The position numbers and the translations under genes are program-made. Below the pieces are notes generated by a model. That model was not told where the DNA came from. It ran no database searches and saw only the letters and a list, made by a program, of their open reading frames with translations. From Candidatus Thermoplasmatota archaeon (lineage in GTDB: Archaea; Thermoplasmatota; SW-10-69-26; JACQPN01; JAJPHT01), in assembly GCA_035540375.1 (NCBI GenBank), contig DATLGO010000096.1, forward strand, positions 1 through 61,423: 61,423 bases of DNA, in the 5' to 3' direction. Below, one piece after another: positions 15,700 through 24,298 of this stretch; within the stretch, counting starts at the first letter, position 1; every line of letters starts with the position of its first letter.

Positions 15700-16809
15700 G
15701 TGCGCGCCGTCCTCGTCGCCCTGCTCGTCCTGGCCGCGCCCCTCGCGGGGTGCCTCGACGCGCTCCAGGGGTCGAGCACCCCCTCCGGGACGCGCGACGG
15801 CGGGTCCGTCTCGATCGCGCTCGGGTCGGACCCGAGGCACGTGGCCCGCCTCGCGGCGGGTCTGCGCGGCCTCGATCCCACGACGTGGACGACCCCCACG
15901 ACGCTCGTCCTCGCGGTGACCGACGCCTCCGGCGCGAGCGTTCTCCTGCAGAAGGTCGCGATCGGCGAGACGGCCGCCCACGTCCACTTCACGCCCGGCC
16001 CCGCCGCCTTCGAAGGCCTTGGCGCGGGGTACGAGATCCGCCTCGCGGGGGGCCTCGTCTCGCAGAACGCGTCGGGCACCGTGACCGTCGCGCGCGACGA
16101 GACGCCCGAGCCGCCCGCCACGCAGCTCGCGCGCGTCCTCGGCCGGGCCGGGGGCCTCGGCCTCCTCGGATCGGGGATCGATCCGCTCCAGAACCTCTCG
16201 CGCCTCACCATCGTGCCGTGCGGCACCGACTGCCTCGAGTGGCGCTCGGTGGCGCCGACCTTCTTCGGGGTCGTGGGGACGAAGAGCCGCGGGCAGGCGT
16301 GGTTCGAGGACGACCGCATCGTCCGCCTCGAGAACCGCGTCAACCTCTCCTCGCCGAGCCCCGTCCGGCACCTGCTCGTCGACATCCTCGTCGGCGACGG
16401 CACCGAGGAATTGCCGGCGCCCCACGCCGCGCCGCGCGCGCCCCTCGCCGTTCCGGTCCTCCACTCCACCTCGCCGGGCGACCTCCAGGTGCTTGTCGCG
16501 GAAGACGCCTGGATGGACGGTCGCCTCGACGATCTCACGCTCGTCGTCCTCGAAGGCGACCGGGAAGTCCTTGCGCTTCCCCTCGCGAACGGCACCGGGT
16601 CGGTCGCGGGCGAGGCCGGCATGCTCGCGTTCACGGACGAGGGACGCGCGTCGCTCCTCGACGCGCGCGACCTCCTCTCCTTCACGACGAGCGCGGCCGC
16701 GGAAAGCGTCGTCCGTCATCTCGCCCTCCGCGACGCGTGGGCGGGCGGCGCGTACGTCCTCTGGCGCGACGCGGACGGCGCCGTCGCCGACCGCCTGCGC
16801 GTCCCGTAG
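15700..16809 (+). CDS. Predicted lipoprotein, function unknown
   Basis: 369 residues. Signal peptide MRAVLVALLVLAAPLAGC ends in a lipobox (LAGC), so Cys18 should be lipidated and the protein anchored outside. The rest is beta-rich with Thr/Gly/Asp and no domain I recognise; there is one Cys pair (PCGTDC). GTG start at 15700 with GTTTATCG 26 bases upstream (15670-15677). It stands between nurA and herA but has its own promoter and a different cell location, so a shared function is unlikely. Confidence 0.8.
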   Translation: MRAVLVALLVLAAPLAGCLDALQGSSTPSGTRDGGSVSIALGSDPRHVARLAAGLRGLDPTTWTTPTTLVLAVTDASGASVLLQKVAIGETAAHVHFTPGPAAFEGLGAGYEIRLAGGLVSQNASGTVTVARDETPEPPATQLARVLGRAGGLGLLGSGIDPLQNLSRLTIVPCGTDCLEWRSVAPTFFGVVGTKSRGQAWFEDDRIVRLENRVNLSSPSPVRHLLVDILVGDGTEELPAPHAAPRAPLAVPVLHSTSPGDLQVLVAEDAWMDGRLDDLTLVVLEGDREVLALPLANGTGSVAGEAGMLAFTDEGRASLLDARDLLSFTTSAAAESVVRHLALRDAWAGGAYVLWRDADGAVADRLRVP

Positions 16810-16861
16810 CTTCGGTCGCCTGGGGACAAACGCTTTCAGGTCGCCCAGCGGTGGACGCCGC

Positions 16862-18421
16862 GTGGCGAGCGAGGGCGAGGAGCTCGGACGCATCATCGGC
16901 GACAGCGTGACGCACCTGCAGTTCCGCTGCCGCAACGACCGCGACGTCTTCGTCGGCGACCTCGTCGTCGCCGAGGACGAGGCGACCGGCACGCGCTTCC
17001 TCTTCCGCGTCACGAACGTGCGCCACGGCGCCGAGGCGATGGGCCCGGACTGGATGGCGCGCACGGCCGGCGCGATGATCGCGATGGACGACCACGGCCA
17101 GGAGCACCGTCTCCACGAGGCCGACCAGCGCCTCTACAAGGTCGGCCTCGGCGTGCCGCTCGGCTACGTGAAGGAGGGCGCGTTCCGCAAGGCGAAGTCG
17201 CTTGCGCCCCATTTCGGCGTCGTGCGCCGCGCGGCCTCGGACGACTACAAGTTCCTCGCCGAGTTCATGGGCGACATCGAGGTCGGATACCTCCGCTCCG
17301 GCGAGACCCATGTTGCCTTCCCCGTCGGCATCGACGGCGCGAAGTCCTTCCCGTACCACGTCGGCATCTTCGCGACCACGGGCATGGGCAAGAGCAACCT
17401 CATGAAGGTGCTCGCGGGAAGCGCCCTCGAACGCGGCCGCTATGGGGTCCTCCTCGTCGATCCGCACGGCGAATACTACGACGGCGGCGCCGCGGGCCGC
17501 AAGGGCCTTCGCGACCACCCCGCCGCCCCCGGCCGGCTCTCGGTGTACTCGACGCGCGACCTCAAGGGCCCGCACCACCGGCTCACGTTCAGCGCGCACG
17601 AGATCGAGACGACCGACATCCTCAACCTCTTCGAGATGTCGAGCGCGCAGAAGGACTTCATCGACGCCGCGCGCGGCCACTACGGGCCCGCGTGGATCGT
17701 GGAGCTCGGCGAGAAGACCGAAGCGCAGGTCATGGCCGAGGTCCCGGGCCGCTTCCACGAGGGCACGGTCGCGGTCGTGAAGCGCAAGCTCCGCCGCCTC
17801 GTGCGCAACGGCATGGTCCACAAGGACGCGAAGGTCACGGTCACGAAGCCGATCCTCGCCGACCTGCGCGCGGGCAAGGTCGTGCTCGTCGACTCCTCCG
17901 GTCTCACCGAGGCCGAGGAGCTCCTCGTCTCGACGGTGCTTGCCCGCTTCATCCTCGAGGAGAACAAGAAGCTCTTCGGCGACGCGGCCTTCGACGCCAT
18001 GCCGCCCGTCCTCATCACGCTCGAGGAGGCCCAGCGCGTCCTCGGCGGCGGCGAAGGCCGTCAGAGCGTCTTCGCTCAGATCGCGCGCGAGGGCCGGAAG
18101 TTCAAGACGGGCCTCTGCGCGATCACGCAGCAGCCGAAGCTCCTCGACCGCGAGGTCGTGAGCCAGTTCAACACCCTCTTCATCATGGGCCTCGCGGACA
18201 AGCGCGACCGCGACATCCTGCAGGACTCCGCGAAGCAGGACGTGAGCGCGCTCGAGAACGAGATCCAGATGCTCATGCCGGGCGAGGTGCTCATCACGAG
18301 CCCGTACGCGCCCTTCGCGGTCCCGGGCCTCGTCCACCTCTACGAGCGCCACCTCGAGACGCGCCCGAAGCGCGACGAGCCGGCCCCGGCGGCGAGGCCC
18401 CCGCCCGCGGACTTCTATTAG
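16862..18421 (+). CDS. herA: HerA DNA helicase/translocase
   Basis: 519 residues. An N-terminal HAS barrel of about 150 residues (DRDVFVGDLVVAED) precedes a RecA/FtsK-like core with Walker A TTGMGKSN (172-179), LVDPHGEYYD, and Walker B-type VLITLEEAQRVLG. AITQQPKLLDREVVSQFNT is a HerA signature. The hexamer pumps DNA and works with NurA and Mre11-Rad50 to make 3' overhangs. The start is GTG, with CTTTCAG 26 bases upstream (16833-16839). The tail is Pro/Ala-rich. A 560-base gene-free repeat region follows. Confidence 0.95.
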   Translation: MASEGEELGRIIGDSVTHLQFRCRNDRDVFVGDLVVAEDEATGTRFLFRVTNVRHGAEAMGPDWMARTAGAMIAMDDHGQEHRLHEADQRLYKVGLGVPLGYVKEGAFRKAKSLAPHFGVVRRAASDDYKFLAEFMGDIEVGYLRSGETHVAFPVGIDGAKSFPYHVGIFATTGMGKSNLMKVLAGSALERGRYGVLLVDPHGEYYDGGAAGRKGLRDHPAAPGRLSVYSTRDLKGPHHRLTFSAHEIETTDILNLFEMSSAQKDFIDAARGHYGPAWIVELGEKTEAQVMAEVPGRFHEGTVAVVKRKLRRLVRNGMVHKDAKVTVTKPILADLRAGKVVLVDSSGLTEAEELLVSTVLARFILEENKKLFGDAAFDAMPPVLITLEEAQRVLGGGEGRQSVFAQIAREGRKFKTGLCAITQQPKLLDREVVSQFNTLFIMGLADKRDRDILQDSAKQDVSALENEIQMLMPGEVLITSPYAPFAVPGLVHLYERHLETRPKRDEPAPAARPPPADFY

Positions 18422-18469
18422 ATAGAGCTTTGCGCGGCCCTCCGTCGATCCGCGCTCGGAAGAACCCCC

Positions 18470-18521
18470 GCGGGCTGCCGCCCCCGACTCCCGACCCAAC
18501 CTGCGTCTCTTTCTCGAACGG
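18470..18521. repeat. Degenerate third copy of the dispersed repeat
   Basis: GGGCTGCCGCCCCC followed after about 15 bases by ACCTGCGTCTCTTTCTCGAAC resembles the same two blocks of the repeat at 6110-6170. The match is partial, but in both places the block is followed about 100 bases later by a CCCGGN array, so the arrangement is shared. Confidence 0.4.
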
Positions 18522-18617
18522 CCGGGTCTCTCAGTTCCCGACCGCGTGAGCCGGTGGGGCGCGCGGGGCTGCCTCCCGCGCCGCCCGACCACACACACGG
18601 GCGCGAACACCGGCTTC

Positions 18618-18920
18618 GGTCCCGGTCCCGGTCCCGGTCCCGGTCCCGGACCCGGACCCGGACCCGGACCCGGCGTCCGGCGTCCGGCACCCGGTCCCGA
18701 AACCCGGCTCCCGGTCCCGGTCCCGGGACCCGGCACCCGGTCCCGACTCCCGGGTCCCGGCACCCGACACCCGGCTCCCGGTCCCGGTCCCGGGACCCGG
18801 CACCCGGTCCCGACTCCCGGGTCCCGGCACCCGGTCCCGGTCCCGGCGCCCGACACCCGGTCCCGGCACCCGGCGCCCGGTCCCGAAACCCGGCTCCCGG
18901 CTCCCGGCGCCCGGTCCCGC
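18618..18920. repeat. CCCGGN hexamer array 2 with 67-bp higher-order duplication
   Basis: About 300 bases of CCCGGT/CCCGGA/CCCGAC-type units. A 67-bp block starting at 18706 is repeated in tandem from 18773, almost unchanged over more than 55 bases, showing recent slippage. The minus strand carries GGGACC units, a dense G-quadruplex pattern. It ends 64 bases before mre11. The region 18422-18983 contains no gene I can support; apparent Arg/Ser- or Pro/Gly-rich frames are repeat artefacts. Confidence 0.9.
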
Positions 18921-18983
18921 TACTTTCGTTCTCCGCCCTCCTCCGGGAAGCGTTCTTGTGCCCCGGGCCCGTTGGGCGTCTCC

Positions 18984-20105
18984 TTGCGCTACCTGCACGT
19001 TTCGGACACCCACGTCGGCTTCTCGCAGCACGCGAAGCTGAACGCGCATGGCCTGAACGTGCGGGAGCAGGACTTCTTCGACGCGTTCCGGCGGGCGGTG
19101 GACATCGCCCTCGAACGGCGCGTCGACTTCGTGCTCCATTCGGGCGACGTCTTCGACGCGGTGCGTCCGTCGAACCGGGCCGTCGCGCACGTGATGGAGC
19201 AGGTGAAGCGCCTCGGGGAAGCGGGGATCCCGTTCGTCGCGATCGCGGGGAACCACGAGGCCCCGAAGCTCCGCGAAACCGGGTCCGTGCTGCGTTTCCT
19301 CGATTTCCTGCCGGGGACGCACGCGGTCTACAAGGGCCGTCGCGAGACGGTGCGGCTCGGCGACGTCGCGATCCACGCCGTCCCGCACGTTCCCTCGAGC
19401 GAGGGGCTCCTCGCGGAGATCGACGCGGCGAGGCCCGACCCTGCCGCGCGATGGAACGTGCTCGCGTTCCACGCCGGCGTGATCGGCGTCGCGGACTTCA
19501 CGGGCGGCGAGTTCAACGAGGTGAACGTGCCGACCTCGGCGCTCCGTCGCGACATGGACGACATCGCGGTCGGCCACTACCACAAGGCGACGCGGCTTGC
19601 GGAGAACGCGTGGTACGCGGGGGCCACCGAGCGCACTTCCTTCAAGGAGCGCGCGGAGCCGAAGGGGGTCCGGCTCGTGGATCTCGCGCGGGGCACGAGC
19701 GAGTTCGTCGAGATCCCGACGCGGCGCATGCTCGATCTCCCCGCGATCGAATGCTCGGATCTCGCGGAGGTCGAGATCGCGCCCGCGATCCTGCGCGCGC
19801 TCGGCGAGGCGGACCTTGCGGGCGCGGTGGCGCGGCTCGTCGTGCGCGACGTCCCGACGCACGTCGTGCGGACGATCGACCACGGGGCGATCCGCCGCCT
19901 CGCGGAGGCCGCCGTCCATCTGAACGTCGAATACGAGCGCGTCTCGACCGAGCGCGCGCCGGGCCAGGCGCCGGAGGCGATCGGCGGACTCCGCGCGGAG
20001 TTCGGGGCGTTCATGGACGCCGCGGTCGTGCCGACGCAGAAGGAACGCCTGAAGGCGATGGGCCTCGATTACCTCGAGGCGGCGGAGCGGGGGGACCCGG
20101 CGTGA
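18984..20105 (+). CDS. mre11: Mre11 DNA double-strand-break nuclease
   Basis: 373 residues. The phosphoesterase motifs are complete: YLHVSDTHVG (Asp8, His10), VLHSGDVFDAVRPSN, IAGNHEAPK, LAFHAGVIG and IAVGHYHKA. With Rad50 it clips DNA ends and hairpins. The TTG at 18984 gives the standard N-terminus directly before the first strand; longer frames run back into the CCCGGN array and are not real. Its TGA overlaps the GTG of rad50 by 4 bases, so the two proteins are translationally coupled. The promoter is unclear; a TTCTTG at 18953 has the right spacing. Confidence 0.95.
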   Translation: MRYLHVSDTHVGFSQHAKLNAHGLNVREQDFFDAFRRAVDIALERRVDFVLHSGDVFDAVRPSNRAVAHVMEQVKRLGEAGIPFVAIAGNHEAPKLRETGSVLRFLDFLPGTHAVYKGRRETVRLGDVAIHAVPHVPSSEGLLAEIDAARPDPAARWNVLAFHAGVIGVADFTGGEFNEVNVPTSALRRDMDDIAVGHYHKATRLAENAWYAGATERTSFKERAEPKGVRLVDLARGTSEFVEIPTRRMLDLPAIECSDLAEVEIAPAILRALGEADLAGAVARLVVRDVPTHVVRTIDHGAIRRLAEAAVHLNVEYERVSTERAPGQAPEAIGGLRAEFGAFMDAAVVPTQKERLKAMGLDYLEAAERGDPA

Positions 20106-22531
20106 GGCTCGGCTCGCTGAGGCTCGTCAACTACCGTCGCTTCCGCGACGCGACCCTCGAATTCCCCGACGGCGTCACCGCGCTCGTCGGCAAGAACGGG
20201 GCCGGCAAGAGCACGCTCCTCGAGGCGCTCGCGTGGGCGATCTACGGGCACGACGCGGCGCGCACCGGGAAGGACCTCATCAAACGCCGCGGCGCGGGGC
20301 CCGCGGAGGACGTGCGCGTGGAGCTGCGCTTCACGCACGCGGGTAACGCGTACGAGGTCGTGCGGCAGCTGCGCGGGGCTTCGCAAAGCCACGTCGCGGA
20401 GCTCTCGGTGGACGGCCGCGTCGTGGTGCCCGCGGGCGCGAACGCGCACCGCGAGGTGACGGCCTACCTCGAGCGCGCGCTCCATCTCGACAAGCACGCG
20501 TTCTTCACGAGCCTCGTCGCGCGCCAGCGCGACCTGAACGCGCTTTCGGACATGACGCCGGGGGCGCGCAAGAAGGTGGTCCTCGCGATGCTTCGCATCG
20601 ACGCGGTCGACGACGCCGTCGCGCGGGCGCGCGCCGACCGCCGCGACCGCCTCGTCGCCGCGGCGACCCTCGCGGAATCCCTCGCGGACCCGAAGGCGCT
20701 CGAGGCGCGCCGCCTCGCGGCCGCCGAAGCCCGCGCGGTTGCCGCTTCGCGGCGCGACGCCCTCGCGGTCGAGGCCGAGGGCCTGAACGCCGTCGTCGAG
20801 GCCGCCCGCTCCGACGTGCGCGCGCTCGAGGCGAAGGCGCGCGACCACCACGTCCTCGCGTCGCGTCTCTCGGAGGCGCGCGGCCGCCTCGCAGCCCTCG
20901 ACGGCGAGCTTGCGACCCTCGCGCGCGAGGCGGCCGCCGCGGAGGCCGCGCGCGCGGAGCTCGCGACCTTCGGCGAAGCCGAGGCCGCGTACGACGCGGC
21001 CCGCGTCGAGGTCGAACGGCGACGCGCGGCCGCCGAGAAGCGCGCGGCGCGCGCGCGGCGCGTCGCGGAGCGCGACCGGCTCGCGGCCTCGCTCGCCGCC
21101 GTCGAACGCGACCTCGTCGCGAAACGGGGCGACCTCGAAGGCCGCGGCGCGGAGCGTCGCCTCCACGATCGCGCCGTCGCCGCGCTCGCGGCCGCGCGCG
21201 AGGCCCGGGCCGCCATCGCCCGCGAGCGCGCCGTCGCGCTGTCGGAGGCCCGCGGCCACGCCGAGGTCGCGGTCCGGGCGCGCGACCGTCGGGCGCGCAT
21301 CGAGTCGCTCGGGCCCGCGACGGCGTGCCCGACGTGCGCGCGACCGCTGGGCGCGCACCTCGACGAGGTCCTCGGGACGTTCGACCGCGAAGTCGAGGCG
21401 GCCCTCGCCCGGGAGCGCGAGGCGAAGGCCCGGGCCGCCGCGAAGGAAGCCGAAGACGCCGCGAAGCGCGAGGAGGAGCGCGCCCTCGTCGAGCGGGAGG
21501 CCGAGCTCGCCCGCAAGGTCCGGGACCTCGCGATGCTCGAGGGAGCCGTCCCCGCCCTCGCCGCGCGCGTCGCCGAGGAGCGCGCGCGCCTCGACGCGCT
21601 CGACCTCGACCTCGACCTCGCCCGGGACGTCCTCGAACCCGACGACCCGCAAGGCGACCGCGCCGCAAGCGAGGCGCTCGCGGCCGCCCTGAGGCGGCGC
21701 GACCGCGCGCGGGCGCTCGCGCCCGTCGCCGCGCGACGCGACGCGATCGCGGAGCGGCGCGCCGTCCAGGCCGAGGTCGCGCGGGGGCTCCAGGTCGAGG
21801 CCGAGGAACTCGGGAGGCGTCTCGCCGCCCTCGCCTTTAGCGATCGCGCGCTCGCGGACGCGTCGGACCGCTTCGACCGCGCGAAGACGGCGCGGGAGGA
21901 GGCGCGCATCGGGATCGAGCGGGCGCAGGCCGCCGTCGACCGCGCGGATGCGGACCTCGCGGCCGTCGCGCGCGAAGTCGAGGCGAACGCGGCGCGCTCG
22001 CGCGAGCGCGACGAGCATCTCGCCGCGGCGGCGCTGCTCGAACGCCTCGCGGGGGACCGCGACCAGGGGCTCCTCGTCGAGTTCAAGAACAGCCTCGTGA
22101 GCCGCATCCGACCCGCGCTCGGTCTTTACGCGGGCGCGCTCTTCCGGGAGCTCACGGAGGGTCGCTACGCGGACATCGAGGTCGACGAGGACTACGATCT
22201 CGCCGTCGTCGACGACGGCGTCCCCTACCCCCTTGCGCGCTTTTCGGGCGGCGAGGGCGACCTCGCGAACCTCTGCCTGCGCCTCGCGGTGAGCCAGGTC
22301 CTCGCCGAGCGCGCGGGCGGCGCGGACTTCGGCTTCCTCGCGCTCGACGAGGTCTTCGGAAGCCAGGACGACGCGCGGAAGGCCAACATCCTCCGCGCGA
22401 TGGGGCGGTTGTCGTCCCAGTTCAGGCAGATCCTCCTCATCACGCACGTGGACGACGTGAAGGAGAGCGTCGACCGTGTCGTGCGTGTCGTCGACCTCGC
22501 GGACGGGTCGAGCGACCTCGAGGCCTCGTGA
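20102..22531 (+). CDS. rad50: Rad50 ATPase
   Basis: 809 residues. Walker A is GKNGAGKST (30-38); the zinc hook is CPTC at residues 409-412 in the middle of two long Ala/Arg/Glu-rich coiled coils; the C-terminal ATPase half has the signature FSGGEGDLANLCLRL and Walker B LALDEVFGSQDD. Rad50 dimers tether DNA through the hook and control Mre11. The coiled coils are somewhat short relative to bacterial SbcC, as usual in archaea. GTG start within the mre11 stop. Confidence 0.96.
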   Translation: MRLGSLRLVNYRRFRDATLEFPDGVTALVGKNGAGKSTLLEALAWAIYGHDAARTGKDLIKRRGAGPAEDVRVELRFTHAGNAYEVVRQLRGASQSHVAELSVDGRVVVPAGANAHREVTAYLERALHLDKHAFFTSLVARQRDLNALSDMTPGARKKVVLAMLRIDAVDDAVARARADRRDRLVAAATLAESLADPKALEARRLAAAEARAVAASRRDALAVEAEGLNAVVEAARSDVRALEAKARDHHVLASRLSEARGRLAALDGELATLAREAAAAEAARAELATFGEAEAAYDAARVEVERRRAAAEKRAARARRVAERDRLAASLAAVERDLVAKRGDLEGRGAERRLHDRAVAALAAAREARAAIARERAVALSEARGHAEVAVRARDRRARIESLGPATACPTCARPLGAHLDEVLGTFDREVEAALAREREAKARAAAKEAEDAAKREEERALVEREAELARKVRDLAMLEGAVPALAARVAEERARLDALDLDLDLARDVLEPDDPQGDRAASEALAAALRRRDRARALAPVAARRDAIAERRAVQAEVARGLQVEAEELGRRLAALAFSDRALADASDRFDRAKTAREEARIGIERAQAAVDRADADLAAVAREVEANAARSRERDEHLAAAALLERLAGDRDQGLLVEFKNSLVSRIRPALGLYAGALFRELTEGRYADIEVDEDYDLAVVDDGVPYPLARFSGGEGDLANLCLRLAVSQVLAERAGGADFGFLALDEVFGSQDDARKANILRAMGRLSSQFRQILLITHVDDVKESVDRVVRVVDLADGSSDLEAS

Positions 22532-22566
22532 GGACGGAGGGGGGACCTGCCTTTCCTCGCACAACG

Positions 22567-22574
22567 CTTTTATC
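22567..22574 (+). promoter_or_regulatory. TATA box of pgk
   Basis: CTTTTATC, centre 22570.5, is 25-26 bases before the ATG at 22596, the clearest example in the window of the leaderless spacing. Confidence 0.7.
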
Positions 22575-22595
22575 GGGCCACCGGAATGGGCGGGC

Positions 22596-23855
22596 ATGGC
22601 CGCCCCACCGGTCAAGCCCTACCTGACGATCGAGGACCTCCCGCTTGCCGGGAAGACCGCCCTCCTCCGCCTCGACATCAACGCGCCCATCGTCAATGGG
22701 CGCATCCAGGGCAAGGACCGCATCGAGGCCGCGGCCGCGACCGTCGACGCGCTCTGCTCGAAGGGCGCGAAGGTCGTCATCCTCGCCCACCAGGGCCGCA
22801 AGGGCGGCGACGATTTCACGAGCCTCAAGGAGCACGCCGAGGTGCTCGACGGATTCGCGACCGCCAAGGTGGGCTTCGTCGCCGACGTCGCGGGCCCGGA
22901 AGCGATCGCGGCGATCAAGGCACTCCCCCGCGGCGAGGCCCTCATGCTCGAGAACGTCCGAGGCCTCGACGACGAGTCGAAGAAGGGCAAGCCCGCGGAC
23001 CTCGCGAAGCTCCCGTTCGTCGTGGCGCTCGCCTCCGTCGCGGACCTCTACGTGAACGACGCGTTCTCGGCCGCGCACCGCGCGCAGACGAGCCTGGTCG
23101 CGTTCCCGGAGATCCTTCCCTCCGCCGCCGGCCTCACGATGGACCGCGAGCTCACCGCCCTCGCGAAAGCCGTCGACGAGCCCGAGCGGCCCGCGGTCTA
23201 TTTCCTCGGCGGGGCGAAGCCCGAGGACTCGATCGCCGTCATGAAGGCCAACTTCGCGAAGGGCACGCTCGACACGGCGCTCCTCGGCGGCCTTGTGGCG
23301 AACCTTTTCATGCTCGCGCGCGGCCACGAGCTCGGCAAGCCGAACGTCGAGATCCTCGAGCGCAAGGGCATCCTCAAGCTCCTCCCCGAGGCGCAAGCCC
23401 TCCTCGAGGAGTACGACGCGGGCATCGTCACGCCCGACTCGGTCGCGATCAAGGACGGGCACGGGAAGCGTGTCGACCTCTGGCTCGAGGACCTTCCGAC
23501 GAACCATCCGATCCTGGACCTCGGCGACGAGTCCATCGCGACCTACCTCGACATCATCGCCGACGCGGGCTCGCTCATGATGAACGGCCCCGCGGGGCTC
23601 TACGAGGACCCGGCCTTCGCGAAGGGAACGAAGGCCGTCATCGGCGCGTTCGCGGAATCGGACGCGTTCTCGCTCATGGGGGGCGGCCACACGGTGACCG
23701 CGATCGGCCAGTTCGGGCTGACCTTCGAGGACTTCGGCTACGTGTCGCTTGCGGGCGGCGCGCTCATGAGCTATCTCACCGGCGAAGAGCTGCCGGCCGT
23801 CAAGGCCCTCAAGGACGCGGCGGCCCGCCACCGCGCCCCTTCGCCCTCCCCGTGA
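22596..23855 (+). CDS. pgk: Phosphoglycerate kinase
   Basis: 419 residues, near the archaeal norm. N-terminal LLRLDINAPIVNGRIQGKDRI holds the substrate-binding Asp and Arg; ILAHQGRKGG, LMLENVRG and VALASVADLYVNDAFSAAHR follow; the nucleotide-binding half has YFLGGAKPEDSI and MMNGPAGLYED, with LMGGGHTVTA near the end. It converts 1,3-bisphosphoglycerate and ADP into 3-phosphoglycerate and ATP. The gene has its own promoter after rad50. GAPDH and triosephosphate isomerase genes are elsewhere in the window, so the pathway is not clustered. Confidence 0.96.
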   Translation: MAAPPVKPYLTIEDLPLAGKTALLRLDINAPIVNGRIQGKDRIEAAAATVDALCSKGAKVVILAHQGRKGGDDFTSLKEHAEVLDGFATAKVGFVADVAGPEAIAAIKALPRGEALMLENVRGLDDESKKGKPADLAKLPFVVALASVADLYVNDAFSAAHRAQTSLVAFPEILPSAAGLTMDRELTALAKAVDEPERPAVYFLGGAKPEDSIAVMKANFAKGTLDTALLGGLVANLFMLARGHELGKPNVEILERKGILKLLPEAQALLEEYDAGIVTPDSVAIKDGHGKRVDLWLEDLPTNHPILDLGDESIATYLDIIADAGSLMMNGPAGLYEDPAFAKGTKAVIGAFAESDAFSLMGGGHTVTAIGQFGLTFEDFGYVSLAGGALMSYLTGEELPAVKALKDAAARHRAPSPSP

Positions 23856-23858
23856 CGC

Positions 23859-24155
23859 TCACACGTCGCCGAAGATGAAGCCCACGCCGTCCGCGGCGTC
23901 GCTCTCCTCGGCCTTGATGTGCGCGATGACCGCGTCCTGCTCGGGCATGCGGCGGCCGAAATCGAGAATGAGGCCCTCGGCCCGCAGGATCCCCGCGTCG
24001 CTCCCCTCGACGAGCACCGCGAGCGTGTCGCGATCGACGCCGACCGACTTCGATTCCCGGATCACGATGCTCTGACGCGAGAGCGTGTCGTCCGCGAGGG
24101 CGGCCTCGAGGAGGGGGCGGTCCTTCGGGCGGATCTCGAAGACGCGGGCGGGCAT
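23859..24155 (-). CDS. Small protein of unknown function
   Basis: 98 residues, acidic and without membrane helices or Cys. The pattern SRQSIVIRESKSVGVDRDTLAVLVEGSD looks like a small alpha/beta fold; no family recognised. The ATG at 24155 lies about 28 bases from a CTTAGCG element, which supports an expressed leaderless gene. It converges with pgk; the stops are 3 bases apart. Confidence 0.68.
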   Translation of the reverse strand: MPARVFEIRPKDRPLLEAALADDTLSRQSIVIRESKSVGVDRDTLAVLVEGSDAGILRAEGLILDFGRRMPEQDAVIAHIKAEESDAADGVGFIFGDV

Positions 24156-24298
24156 GGCCTCGCGAAGGCGCGTGCGCTTCTTAGCGCTTGCCGTTCGAGA
24201 CCCGTCGCGCAGGATGCCGTTTTTCCCGCAGGAACGTCGCCCTCGGGGCGTACCAGATGCGTTAACCCGACAGAGGTCGAGCAGAACAGGGTGTCAGC

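Noticed and set aside
6262-18920. CCCGGN arrays as CRISPR arrays
   Set aside because: Units are 6-8 bases with no spacers, and there is no cas gene in the window.
18546-18960. Arg/Ser- or Pro/Gly-rich N-terminal extensions of mre11 and rad50 reading through the CCCGGN array
   Set aside because: They are translations of the hexamer repeat in any frame; both proteins have normal N-termini at 18984 and 20102.
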